Source: Clavaria fumosa (taxonomy: Eukaryota > Basidiomycota > Agaricomycetes > Agaricales > Clavariaceae). Taken from it: a DNA stretch of 64,000 nucleotides. The notes beneath the pieces are model-generated. The model made no database searches and was not told where the DNA came from. It saw only the letters and a program-made list of their open reading frames with translations. Shown here one piece after another: positions 11,196-21,559 of the stretch. The translations under genes and the position numbers were made by a program. Within the stretch, counting starts at the first letter, position 1. The number at the start of each line of letters is the position of its first letter. The stretch is from the NCBI GenBank assembly GCA_951802425.1, contig OX637804.1, positions 992,001 to 1,056,000 of the forward strand, given 5' to 3'.

Positions 11196-12964
11196 ATGAT
11201 GTTGAGAATGCACTCGCAGTGTGCAGCTCTGGCGACTTTGGCTCTTGTGATACTCGCCGCAGTAGCGGAGCCACCCGCGAGAGGGTGGCCGTTCGGCCTC
11301 GGCAGCGCGCAAATTATCGCTTCGTCCACGGCCACGCAGTGCGAGCCCTATTATGTTTTCTACAACTCCACGACGGCCGCAAACTCCATCGATTTATACG
11401 ACGAGACCAGCACTCTTTTTACCTTCTCCTTCCCCATAGGCATCGGTTACCTGGAGTGGATCTGCAACTTGCCCGCCGGTATCAACATGCACTTGGGCCT
11501 TCCACAGTACTATTATCGAATCCAACCTGGGTCGTCGTCGGCGTGCTTAGGGAATGTCACCACAACCTACTCCTTTCTGCGATACTCGACTGAATTTGCC
11601 CTCTATACTCGAACCGCTTCCGAACCCTTACCCGTCACAACCGATGCGTATGTCGCCCTTTCCCCATCTACTGTGCATCCTGACTCAACAATTATCAGCC
11701 CCACTGTCCCTTTTCCCACAGGCTCATTCTTGACCATCACCCTCAAGTGCGACTCGTTCCCTTGACCTTCCACACAACATGCTAATCGACCCAATAGCCC
11801 AGACCTAGTTGCCAGGCTCACAACATCCTCAACCTCAACCTCGTCTTCCTCATCCTCCACAACAGCCACGAGCTCGCCCTCGCCCTCGTCCTCGCCCTCG
11901 CCAACCGTGTCATTAACTTCCGCGGGGCCACCACTATCCTCAGCAACCGTATCCTCCTCCCTAACGCCTCACAAATCAATCGGCGCCTCGGTTGCCGGCG
12001 GGGTCGTCGGCGGGGCGGTCTTCGTTCTGCTCATCACCGCTCTCGTGCTCTGGTGGAGGCGTAGGAATGCAGCGCCATCGATAGCATTCCCCGCCCCCGA
12101 TCTGGAGCCTGCCGCCGGCGCGGGCTTCGCGACAGGCGAGTTGGGACCTGCGGGCTTCTCTTCGCCACTCCGGTTTCCTGGTGTGTCCCATCGTGTCTCA
12201 TCCTTGCGCATGTGCCCTCATCTCGCCCTGGATCATAGCGGGACCCATAGGTAAAGTATCCCTCTTTTTATTTTTATTTCCCTCCCGCTTATGGCCCAAT
12301 TCAACGTTTCCATTGGGAAGCATCGCCACATGTGCCTCTTCTCGCCGGCCAGATGCCGCCCCAAGGCACCGTCACGCCCTTCGCTGCGGAGCCCTCGCTT
12401 CTGTCGCAACAACGGCCGCGTAAACGGGGTTATGCGGCACCCGAAGGTAAAGCAGTTCCGTTCTTTTGCACTCCACCTTTGGGCACTGCAATGCCCCGCA
12501 GGTTGCGACGGGGCCAGAAGCGCTGACACACACGCACCCCCCCTTCTCCAGTCGACGAGCCGCCATCCCTCGGCGCATCACAGCGGCCACGCGAGCCCCA
12601 GGCGTCCCTCTCCGAGCCCACCTCCTCCGATTCGACGTCCCGCAGCGCGCCCACGACGACCGACCCGCCGCCGTCATCATACCCATACCCCCGGTCCTCG
12701 GAGCCGGACACGTCGCTGCTGGACGCGACGCCGCGGTTCCGGCAGTCCGCGACGAGCGAGACGACGCAGGGCGAGACGACGACGCAGGAGGGCGGCGCCT
12801 CGGATCTTGCGACTATTCTGGGGGCGATCTCGCGCGCGCGGCTCACCCCGAGGGACAGACAGGTTATTACGTCCTTTAACAACCTGCTCACCCAGGGCCC
12901 GCTTGCGTCGCCCGGTTTTGCAAGGAACGACACGACATCGTCGCCGCCGCCCTATACAGGATGA
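11196..12964 (+). CDS. T1: founder-type single-pass membrane protein of the tandem family
   Basis: First and most divergent member. Six exons (11196-11647, 11699-11746, 11798-12180, 12239-12250, 12321-12446, 12552-12964) join in frame to 477 aa. A signal peptide (ALATLALVILAAVA, likely cut before EPP) leads to the family ectodomain with TATQCEPYYVFYN, GIGYLEWICNLPAGI and SSSACLGNVTTTYS. A Ser/Thr/Pro stalk follows, then a membrane helix (GGAVFVLLITALVLWW) ending in RRR. The cytoplasmic tail has a helix-like stretch (LATILGAISRARLTPRDRQ) and ends SSPPPYTG, a PPxY motif. Exon 4 is only 12 nt here, against 117-153 nt in copies 2-14, and there is one extra intron in the tail. Start codons at 11196, 11199 and 11208 are in frame; 11208 aligns best with the other copies. 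Function unknown. Confidence 0.8.
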
Positions 12965-13450
12965 ACTATGGATGGGTCCCTTATTGTAATGTCCTGTCCT
13001 GTAGTGCACAGGGTTTCTGCGACGTCCAACAAAAAAGGGGGCCGCGTGTTCGAGGGGGGAGTTTTTTTAATATATACATGGTCATTTGTTTTGGCCTTGG
13101 TAGGAACTTTCTGCATACCCCGGAATTTAGGACACTGCAGCTCGTTGCTATGTATTGCTTGCATGCAGCGTTTACTGATACTTACATTATTCATACCCCA
13201 GTAGTGTGGTGCATCGTCGAGGGCGCTAGCAGGAGTGAACAACCCGCGGATTGGTAGGTGATTAGGCCCAGGGGACGCCTTGGCCGCCTTGCGCATCCCA
13301 ACATTCCCCCACCGAGGCGGCACATTTCGTTCTGGGGGTGCGACGGTACGGTTCTCCCCGGGCTAATCCTCTTGGGTATCACATGAGCGAATGCGGCGCC
13401 GTTCAGCGCGGTGCGTGTGCGCATCGTCGTGGAGGTGAGATCGGGGGGGG
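12965..13450. repeat. 3' flank of T1, duplicated at 17002-17390
   Basis: The sequence downstream of the T1 stop (motifs such as GCACAGGGTTTCTGCGACGT, GGACACTGCAGCTCGTTG, GCTAGCAGGAGTGAACAAC) recurs with small deletions after the tail relic at 16605-17001. It shows that the T1 3' end was once duplicated as a block. No gene is seen in it. Confidence 0.75.
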
Positions 13451-13467
13451 CCGTGGCATATTGCGCG

Positions 13468-13640
13468 CGATCACTCAATGCGAGCCGTTCTACGTTTTTT
13501 CCACAACACAACGATCGGAAATACCCTTGTTGTCTTTTATGACGCAACAAGAGTGATATCACCCCCCAGGCGCATCGGATATGGATTTACAACACCCCGT
13601 TCTCGACGGAATTCATGCCCTGAATCTTGAGCGCCAGGAT
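13468..13640 (+). pseudogene. Relic of family exon 1 (ectodomain)
   Basis: The bases encode ATTQCEPFYVF-like text (CTCAATGCGAGCCGTTCTACG at 13475-13495), followed by CACAACACAACGAT and the decayed equivalent of GIGYLEWICN (CGCATCGGATATGGATTTACAACA). The frame is broken and the signal peptide is missing. Similar relics occur near 23.0 and 52.8 kb, each just before an HNH-like relic. Confidence 0.7.
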
Positions 13641-13960
13641 GGGTCCGCACCAGCTGGCGATGTTGAACAACTATGTGGGTGTACTGTGGGATTTAGTCAG
13701 ATAGAGCCGTGATGGATACAGTGGCCCATCGCGAGTCACGATATCTTGAGGTAAGTCACCGCGGCGTTGAGCCCCAGCGTCCGCGCGCTCCTGTACTCGC
13801 TCGTGGCAGACATTCGCCGGGTGTCGCGCAGGTGCTAGAGTTCGACCTTTCGTGACGCGCAATTGTCCCTCTTCAACGTCGTCGGTGTCGTCGACCATTT
13901 CAGCCAGCTCCGCGACGCGCTCACACACACACACACAGACCCCCATATCGCCCACGCACG
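13641..13960 (-). pseudogene. HNH-nuclease-like gene relic, copy H1
   Basis: On the minus strand the helical N-terminal stretch (VAELAEMVDDTDDVEEGQ) and the linker HERVQERADAGAQRRGDL, then PQDIVTRDG, can be read. The HNH core present in H3 (DAAHIIPRSKGNE) is deleted here. This copy keeps the correct phase between helix and linker, which several later copies have lost. The last part (TKSHSTPTWLFNI-like) is also found in H3 and H5. Confidence 0.55.
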
Positions 13961-14389
13961 GCAGAGGTTTTGCGGCTCTACTAAAGGCGGGATGGTCGAG
14001 TGAATTCCTAAAGCTACCAGCTTCCCATTGACGCACGAGTTGCAAAAATGACGGAATAACAGCAAAGAGTGTGGGACGGGCTGGGTGAGGGTAAAGGGTG
14101 ACAAGGAAAGTGTTCGGCGCAGGCTTCAGTGAGAGGAAGGTTTGTAAAAGGTTCCACCATCGTTGAAGAAGTCGTCTTAGCATTGGTGCAGCATCAGGGA
14201 TAGTCCAACCTGCGCATTCGCTGCTGCCACACAGCATAGAGCGCCGGCCGCACAAGGCAATCCCAAGCCGTTACCACTACCGGTGACTGTGACAAGGAAA
14301 GCGTCTGGAGTGGAAGCCTGGAAGGCTTGTCAACGTTCCGCCTTTGGCGAGGCGAGTTGAAGAAGTCAACGCCCACGCATACCGCACAA
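13961..14389. repeat. Repeated block between HNH relic and the family promoter
   Basis: The block begins with a short CA run and contains recurring motifs (AATTCCTAAAGCTACCAGCTTCC, GTGACAAGGAAAGTGT, GCATTGATGTAGCATCAG-like). It recurs upstream of T3, T4, T6, T8, T10, T11, T12, T13 and T14. On the minus strand pieces such as GSFRNSLDHPAFSRA are open in several copies, so it may hold the 5' exons of the HNH-like gene, but I cannot fix a reading frame. Confidence 0.5.
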
Positions 14390-14719
14390 GGTAACCTAGG
14401 GTTACCAATCCCATCAAAGGTCACCTTTGTATATCTGGTCGAACGGCGTCAATAAACGTTTGGCTCACCACGAAATACCGTCCGCGCTCTCTAGGTGTGC
14501 GTCACAGCTGCGGAGAAAGAAAACGGCCTGAACATCGAACGGGAGAGAGGCTTTCGACGATACTCAAACCACCCGGGACTATGCTGGGATAGTGTGGAGG
14601 TAACCGCCAAAGATACAATACCCAGATCAGGACTATGATTTCCGCCACCGCCCAGTTGGTGATAACGGGGTGACAAGGTACAGCTTTGTGAAGAGCGCTC
14701 TTCTCTCTTGACCACGACA
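14390..14719 (+). promoter_or_regulatory. Conserved upstream block of T2
   Basis: TATATC box at 14430-14435 in the recurring context CATCAAAGGTCACCTTTGTATATC. It lies about 290 bp upstream of the start. The block ends with the conserved GGTGACAAGGTACAGCTTTGTG and a CTCTTCTCTCTTGAC leader just before the ATG. Confidence 0.6.
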
Positions 14720-16217
14720 ATGTGCTCACAATGTGCGATCCAAGCCACAGTTGCGAAGCCATTGGCACCACCAGCGACTGGGTGGCTATTGGACGACGCA
14801 TTTGGCTCATATATCCTTCCATTCACGGCCACGCAATGCGAGCCGTTCAACATTTTCTACAACAGGACGGTGGATGGATACGTTCACTGTTTTGACACAG
14901 TAATCCCGAACCCTCTTTTCATCATTCATATCCCCAAAGGCATTGGTTATTTGGAATGGATTTGCAACCTTCCCGCTGGTTTCGGATTCTCTGTATTTCA
15001 GCATTACATCGTCCAAGCTGGGACGTCGTCGGCTTGCTTGGGGGATATCACAACAACTTATTCCTTTCTGAATTACAACACGGCTTATTTTGCATCCTAC
15101 ACTCGAAACCCTTCCTCGTTCACTCCCATCACCACAGCTAATTTGTATGTCTCCTTTCCCGTCCGCTGCTTGTCCTTGACCTGACCATTATCAGCCCTAC
15201 AGCCACCTTTCCCACAGGCACATACTCGACCATTACAGTCAAGTGAAGCTTGTTCTTTGAGTTTCTACACAACGTACTAATCGACTCAACAGCCCAAACC
15301 TGGTTGTCACGCCGACAACATCCCCACCGTCGTCATCCACAGTGACTTCTTCCATAAGCTCGCTTCCCTCGTCAACAATGTCCTCATCTTCCTCGAGCTC
15401 GCCACTGTCCTCGCCAACAACGCTCCCTTCCCCCAAATCACACAGTGCCTCGGTTGCTGGGGGTGTCGTCGGCGCAGTAACCATTGTTCTACTCATCCTC
15501 ACTCTTGTGTTCTGGCGGAGGCGTAGACATTCAGTTCTAGCAAAAGCATCCTCTCCCATCGATCCTCAACCCTCATCTATCTCAGGATTAGCGACAGGCG
15601 AATTGGGGCTGGACCCCTCATCACCATTCCAGTTTTTTGGTACATTCATGACATATGCCTACACATATCCTCATCTTACCTCAATCATATCAGGACGTTT
15701 GTCAGGCGCGGAATTCCTTGGTGGCACGCCGAAAGACCTGTTTTCACCACCCGACCCTTACAGTCACAGGACTGAGCCCACGTCGGTGACAGGCAATCCT
15801 GCGGCCATAGGTAAAGTGTCTTCTTTTCTATCATATCGCATCTCAGCGTGGGACGCTAAAGGCATCGCAATCACGCACTCCCCTTTTTTTTCTACTCTAG
15901 TCGCCCAAAAGCCATCCCAAGGCACCATCACGCCCTTTGATGCAAAGCCTGCTCTTCCATTACTACGGCTGCGCAAACCTCGGATTAATAGTCGCCAGGC
16001 TTCCCAGTCTGGACCATCCCCAGATATGCTATCTCGCACTCTACCGACCGTCGAGCAGCAGCCGCCATACACCCAGTCTTTCAACACTCCCGCTGATGCG
16101 GCACCGGAGACATCACGGCCAGATGCAATGCCGCTATCCCAGCAGCCCTCGACGGGCGAGACCCAGGAAGGACCCCTTGGCTTTACTGCCGTTCTGTCAT
16201 CTCACGTGCGCAGCTGA
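14720..16217 (+). pseudogene. T2: family member lacking the signal core and the PPxY end
   Basis: Exons 14720-15144, 15195-15242, 15293-15639, 15694-15810 and 15901-16217 join to a 417-aa frame. Compared with T5 or T8, 24 nt are missing right after the start (MCSQCA joins directly to IQATVAKPL), removing the hydrophobic core of the signal peptide. Near 16192 five bases are missing from the conserved GTTCTGGGAGTCATC, so the frame runs into a TGA and the PPxY terminus is lost. The final exon still carries the downstream type-A tail sequence out of frame. The ectodomain (GIGYLEWICNLPAGF, SSACLGDITTTYS) and membrane helix (GGVVGAVTIVLLILTLVFW) are intact. It may be a cytosolic or mis-targeted remnant; I treat it as a pseudogene. 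Confidence 0.7.
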
Positions 16218-16604
16218 ACGAGACGGAGAGACTCGCTGCCCATCCGTTTGCTTGGTTCGGACCCATCAGGACAACCTGATCTTGCAATGCAAAACACAGT
16301 ACCTTCGCCACCACCATATATTGAGGAAACATGGTATTGAGTTTTCTGAAGTGTGAAGGAGATGTGAAGGCTCATTGTTTTTAGTTGCAATACTCAAAAT
16401 TTTGGGCATCAGGTGATTTGGTATTACTTGTTGTATGTACTATGGAGTTTGGTTATTTGTATCAATATGAATTTCTCAACACCTTCAGACCAAGAGCCAC
16501 AGAAAATGTTATGGTAAGCCTCTACTGCTGAATGGTTTTGTTTTATTGTCTTGAATGGATGGAATCGTATCAGAGTTGTCATGCTCCAAGCCAATCATCC
16601 ACAG
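16218..16604. repeat. Conserved 3' flank of type-A copies (after T2)
   Basis: This includes the out-of-frame remainder of the T2 tail, ending CCACCACCATATATTGAGG at about 16324. The 3' flank shared with T3, T8, T9, T10, T12, T13 and T14 follows (GAAGGAGATGTGAAGGCTCA, CACAGAAAATGTTATGGTAAG). Confidence 0.65.
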
Positions 16605-17001
16605 ATGGTGCAATGTCCTTCCACATGCCGCCATCCCAAGGCACACCACAGCGGCCGCGTGAGCCCCAGGCGTCCCTCTCCCAACCTACCTCCGATTCGA
16701 CGTCCCGCACTGCGCCCACGACCGACCCGCCGCCGTCATCATACCCCCGGTCCTCCGATGGCCCCGGGTTTCGGAACCAGACACGTCGCTGGACGCGACA
16801 CCGCTGTTCCGGCAGTCCGCGACGAGCGAGACGCAGGAGGGCGCCTCTGATCTCGCATCTATTCTTGGGGCTATCTCGCGCGCACGGCTGACCCCGAGGG
16901 ACAGACGGGTCATTACATCCTTCAACAATCTGCTCACCCAGGCGTCACCCGGTTTTGCAAGGAACAACACGACATCTTTGCCGCCACCCTATACAGGATG
17001 A
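16605..17001 (+). pseudogene. Relic of a T1-type cytoplasmic tail
   Basis: Matches exon 6 of T1: PSQGTPQRPREPQASLSQ, then SDLASILGAISRARLTPRDR and a PPPYTG end with stop at 16999-17001. Small deletions relative to T1 break part of the Asp/Ser-rich middle. No upstream exons are present, so it is a transposed or recombined 3' fragment fused behind T2. Confidence 0.75.
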
Positions 17002-17400
17002 ATATGGGCCTTTGAACGTCCTGTAGTGCACAGGATTTCTGCGACGTCAAAAAGGGTGTGTTCGAGGGGGATTTTATACATGGTCATTTGTTTGGCGAGG
17101 TAGGAACTTTCTGCATACCCGAAATTAGGACACTGCAGCTCGTTGTCATGTATTGCTTGCATGCAGCATATTGATACTTACATTATTCATACCCAGTAGT
17201 GGTGCATTGCCGAGAGCTAGCAGGAGTGAACAACTCGCGGACCGGTGGGTGATTAGGCCCAGGAGACACCCTGCGGGACCCCTGGCGCCTTGCGCATCCC
17301 AACACCGCACAATGTTCCCCACAGAGGCGGCACATTTTGTTCTGGGGGTGCGACGGTACGTTTCTCCCGGCTAATCCTCTTGGATGCGACATGGGCATGC
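17002..17400. repeat. Second copy of the T1 3' flank
   Basis: Shortened duplicate of the sequence after T1. It shares CTGCATACCCGAAATTAGGA-like and AGCAGGAGTGAACAACTCGC motifs. Confidence 0.7.
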
Positions 17401-18200
17401 GGCTACGTTCCGCGTGGGGGCGTCACGAAAGTGAGATTGCGCGTGATCGGAGGGACTAGTGCGAGCGCCCCAGCGCAGCAGCACACGGAGTAGAAGGTAC
17501 ACTCGTGGATAGACGTGTCAGGAACGGCGGGAGGGGCAGCGAGCGACGCATGCGGGACATACGTGATGGAGGAAGACGTTCACCGAGGGGACCCCCGTTG
17601 TCTGTGTCGACGCGGATGGTCGCCGTCGTCGTGGAACACACACGGGCTCAAAGCCGCTGTTTGTTGTTTCTATTTGCGTGGTGAGGGCGAGGAAAGAAAC
17701 TTCCAATGCACGCGCGCTTACGATAGTGGTTTGTTGTACATGGCATCCAAGGCTGGCTGGCGACAGAAATGACTTTTTTGTTACAATAAGCGACTCCTGC
17801 GATGATGGCCTTCTGATACGGCCTGAGGACGCACACATTTGGTTTGAACACTCGAGCACCACGAGAACTACTGTACCCCGATTACCTAGTCACACACACA
17901 TCAGTGCCATATTGCCTCTGCACAACGAGGTTTGGCAGCCCAGCCAAGGGCCAGGTGACCACCAGCTGCCAATTGTATGCTTGCGGAAAGGGAAAGGGAC
18001 GACCAACAGCAAATAAGGGCAACGGGTGAAAGTGAGCCGGTGAAGTTCGAGGAGACGTTGCAAACGATCCGCCGTGTGTGAGGAGATGAAGAAGGCAAGG
18101 CGCCCAAGCACCATCAGATGCGGCGCATTGATGTGAATCATTGTGATGTGTGCACATGCACGCTCGTGTTCCGCCATGCAGCACCGCCGCACAAGCTATC
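17401..18200. other. Unassigned 800-bp stretch
   Basis: Several overlapping frames on both strands are 60-115 codons long, but none shows a domain, and they are not repeated elsewhere in the window. A direct relation to the array is not visible. I see nothing I can name. Confidence 0.4.
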
Positions 18201-18209
18201 GATTCCATC

Positions 18210-18605
18210 AAAACGACGCCCTTTTATGTCGAAAGGCATAAAGGTTGGGCTCACCACGGGACCTCGCTCATGGTGTGTATGCGGAGAAGTGGGCCCGGTG
18301 TTGGTCAACAGACTGGATATCGAGCGGGAGAGGACCAGTCATTTGGGATATCGCGGCCCAGACCCAAGGACGCGTCTCGCAATCCAAGCTATAATTTCGA
18401 CCTGCTCTATGCGGTTGGTGATAGGGGTATCAAGGCACAGCTTTGCGGGGAGCGCTCTTCTCTTCTGACGGCTACGATGCACTTACGGGTGCGCAGCTCC
18501 GGCGACGTTTGCCGTTGCGATTCTAGCGATGGTTGCGAAACCATTAGCCACGACCATGACTAATTATCTTTCCAATCACAGCCACCACCCAATCTCGAGC
18601 GGCAA
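18210..18605 (+). pseudogene. Relic of family promoter and signal-peptide exon
   Basis: The recurring promoter end (GGCACAGCTTTGCGGGGAGCG, then CTCTTCTCTTCTGACGGC) leads to ATGCACTTACGG and a signal-peptide stretch CAAPATFAVAILAMVAKPLA, which is out of frame with the ATG by one base. It then jumps to ATTATCTTTCCAATCACAGC (IIFPITA), and the rest of the ectodomain is deleted. Confidence 0.65.
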
Positions 18606-18770
18606 AAGGGTCTGTACAAGTTGGCGATGTTGCATTCGCGAGTGTCGCGCAGATGTTTGAGTCGGCCTTCTTCGTGACGCGCTTGTCCCTCTTCACCGTC
18701 GTCGACGTCGTCAACCAATTCGGCCAGCTCCCCTTCGCGCTCATGCACAAACCCCTTATCGCCCATGCAC
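18606..18770 (-). pseudogene. HNH-nuclease-like gene relic, copy H2 (helical part only)
   Basis: The minus strand reads GELAELVDDVDDGEEGQARH then EEGRLKHLRDTREC and then joins directly to NIANLYRP. The HNH core and linker are deleted. Confidence 0.5.
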
Positions 18771-19059
18771 GGCGGAGGGTTTTCAGCCAAAGGCCGGATG
18801 GTCGAGGGAACTCCTAAAGCTACCAGCTTCCGATTGTATGCACGCAGAAAGGGCGAGTTGTAAGATAATTATTGGTATAGGAAAGAGAGTGGGACGGGCT
18901 GAGTGAAGGTAAAAGGTGACAAGGAAAGTGTCGGCGCAGACGTCAATGAGGGGAAGGTTTGTAAAACGTTCCACCATTGGTGAGACGAATTGATGAAGGT
19001 GTGCCAGCATTGATGTAGCATCAGATAGTTCGACCTACGCATTCGTATGGGCGCTGGCC
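18771..19059. repeat. Repeated block upstream of T3
   Basis: Same block as at 13961-14389, without the CA run. It has no independent gene. Confidence 0.5.
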
Positions 19060-19413
19060 GCACAAGGTAGCCTTGGGTTATCAATCTCATCAAAAGGTCG
19101 CCTTTTATATCTAGTCGTCAAAACGGCGTGGACAACCGTTCCGCTGACTACGAAATGCCGTCCGCGCCCTCTGGGTGTGCATCACAGTTGCGGAGAAAGA
19201 GAACAACAGCCTGAACGTCGAGCGGGAGAGAGGCTTTCGATGATACCCAAACCACCTTCCTGGGACTATGCTGGGATAGTGCGGAGGTAACCGCGTCCCA
19301 GATCCAAGGATGCAACCCCCGGATCAGGACTATAAGTTCCGCCATCACCCAGTTGATAACGAGATGACAAGGTACAGCTTTGTGGGAAACGCTCTTCTCT
19401 CTTGACAGCGACA
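19060..19413 (+). promoter_or_regulatory. Conserved upstream block of T3
   Basis: TATATC box at 19106-19111 in CAAAAGGTCGCCTTTTATATC, about 300 bp before the start. The CGTCGAGCGGGAGAGAGGCT and GGTACAGCTTTGTGGGAAACG elements are kept. Confidence 0.6.
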
Positions 19414-21060
19414 ATGTGCTCGCAATGGGCAACTCTGGCGATGTCTGCTGTTGTTTCTAGCCACGGTTGCGAAGCCATTGGCGCCACCAGCGACGGGGTG
19501 GCTGTTCGCCGTGCGAAACGACAACAACGCCGGCTCATTTATCTTTCCATTAACGGCCACAGAATGCGAGCCGTTCGACATTTACTACAGCACGACGTCG
19601 GATGAACAGTTTAACTTTTTTGAAGCAACAACTCGCATCACTCTTCTCTCTATCAGCGCCCCCTTAGGCAGTGGTTATTTGGAGTGGATTTGCAACATTC
19701 CCGCCGGTATCGCATTCAATGTGGAAGGTAAATTGAATTACACTGTCCAAGCTGGGTTGTCGTCGGCTTGCTTGGGGAATATCACGACAACCTATTCCCG
19801 TCTGGGTTACCGAACGACTGTTTTTGCATCCTATACTCGAACCGCTTCCTCACTCGCCATTCCCCTCACCACCACCATTAATGCGTATGTCTCCTTTCCT
19901 GTCCGCTGCTTGTCCTTGACCCAACCATTATCAGAGCTACCGCTACCTATCCCACAGGCACGTTCTCGACCCTTATAGTCAAGTACGAGTCGTTATTTGA
20001 GCTTCCACACAACATACTGATCGACTCAACAGTCCGAACCTGGCTGTCACGCCAACAATGTCCCCACCGTTGTCATCTCCTTCCGTGAGCTCACCGCCTT
20101 CGTCAACAATGTCCTCGCCAACAACGCTCCCTTCCCCCGGATCACACAGTGCCTCGGTTGCTGGGGGTATCGTCGGCGCCGTGGCCTTTGTTATACTTAT
20201 CCTCACTCTTGTGCTCTGGTGGAGGCGTAGACGTTTGGTTCTAGCAAAAGCATCCTCTCCCATCGATCCTCAACCCTCATCTATCTCAGGATTGGCGACA
20301 GGCGAATTGGGGCCTACGGACCCCTCCTCACCATTCTGGTTTTCTGGTACATTCATGACATATGCCTATTCATGCTCTCATCTTACCCCAATCATATCAG
20401 GACGTTTTTCAGGCGCGGAATTCCTTGGCGGCACGCCGCAATACCCATTTGACCCTTACAGTCATGGGACTGAGCCCACGTCTGACAATCTCATCGTCGT
20501 TCCGGTGACAGGCAATCCTGCGGCCCTTGTAGACCCCATTGGTAAAGTATCTTCTTTTCCATTATATGGCATCTCAGCGTGGGACGCTAAAGGCATCGCA
20601 AATGCACACTCCCCTTTTGTCTACTCTAGTCGGCCAAAGGCCATCCCAAGGCACCATCACGCCTTTTGATGCAGAGCCTGCTCTTCCATCACAATGGCCG
20701 CGCAAACCTCGGATTAATGAACCCCAGGCTTCCCAACCCGGACCATTCCCAGATTTGCCATCTCGCACTCCACCGACCGTCGAGCAGCAGCAGCCATACA
20801 CCCAGTCTTTCAACACCCCTGCTGATACGGCACCGGAGACATCATGGCCAGATGCAATGCCGCTATCCCAGCAGCCCTCGACGAGCGAGACCCAAGAAGG
20901 ACCCTTTGGCTTTACCACCCTTCTGGGAGTTATCTCACGCACGCAGTTGAGCGAGACGGAGAGACTTGCTGCCATCCGTTTGCTTGGCTCGGACCCATCA
21001 GGACAACGTGATCTTGCAATGCAAAACACAGTATCTTCGCCACCATCATATATCGAGTAA
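19414..21060 (+). pseudogene. T3: family member with a frameshift in the signal peptide
   Basis: Exons 19414-19884, 19935-19982, 20033-20346, 20401-20541 and 20640-21060. Two bases are missing near 19451 in the signal-peptide codons (GTTGTTTCTAGCC where T4 has GTTGCGATTCTGGCC), so translation from the ATG leaves the family frame and stops at 19605. From 19451 on, all other exons are intact: ATECEPFDIYY, GSGYLEWICNIPAGI, SSACLGNITTTYS, a stalk, a helix (GGIVGAVAFVILILTLVLWW) and a type-A tail ending SPPSYIE, a PPxY motif. Either a young pseudogene or a sequence error at one site; a TTG at 19451 would give only a truncated signal. Confidence 0.75.
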
Positions 21061-21540
21061 ACATGGTTTTGAGTTTTCTGAAGTGCGAAGGAGATGTGAA
21101 GGCTCATTGTTTTTTAGTTGCAATGCTCAAATTTTGGGCATCAGGTGATTTGTATGTACTGGAGTTTGATTATTTGTGTCTGAATTTCTCGACACCTTCA
21201 GACCAAGAGCCACAGAAAATGTTATGGTAAGTAAGCCTCTACTGCTGAGTGGTTTTGTTTTATTGTCTTGAATGGATGGAATCAGTTGTCAAGCTCCAAG
21301 CCAATTATCCACAGATGGTGTCCTTCCACATGCCCGTAAATGTGTAGCAGTGAAATCAAAATCAACGCAACTCACTTGTTCTGATCATCAGCTTGCTGAG
21401 CGAGTGTGCAGGACACAGTTCAAACGCTTCCATTGTCCGCTGTCCGCAGACTTGTGAACTAAGACGTTGCAGATTGGGCACGGTACGGTTCAATGCTTGT
21501 GTCTACTACGTTAGTCTAGGGAAGTTCACTATACGGTCTG
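21061..21540. repeat. Conserved 3' flank of T3 joining an NF-X1 relic
   Basis: Shared with other type-A copies (GAAGGAGATGTGAAGGCTCA, CCACAGAAAATGTTATGG, CATGCCCGTAAATGTGTAGC). No gene is seen. Confidence 0.6.
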
Positions 21541-21559
21541 TGGCCCGACCACCTCGACT

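Noticed and set aside
12291..12989. Arg/Pro-rich 232-codon frame inside T1
   Set aside because: It is out of phase with the conserved T1 tail, which splices in frame to the PPxY end.
13920..13940. CA dinucleotide runs before several T genes as CRISPR-like or regulatory repeats
   Set aside because: Simple microsatellites of differing length at a duplicated position; no spacer structure, and the genome is eukaryotic.
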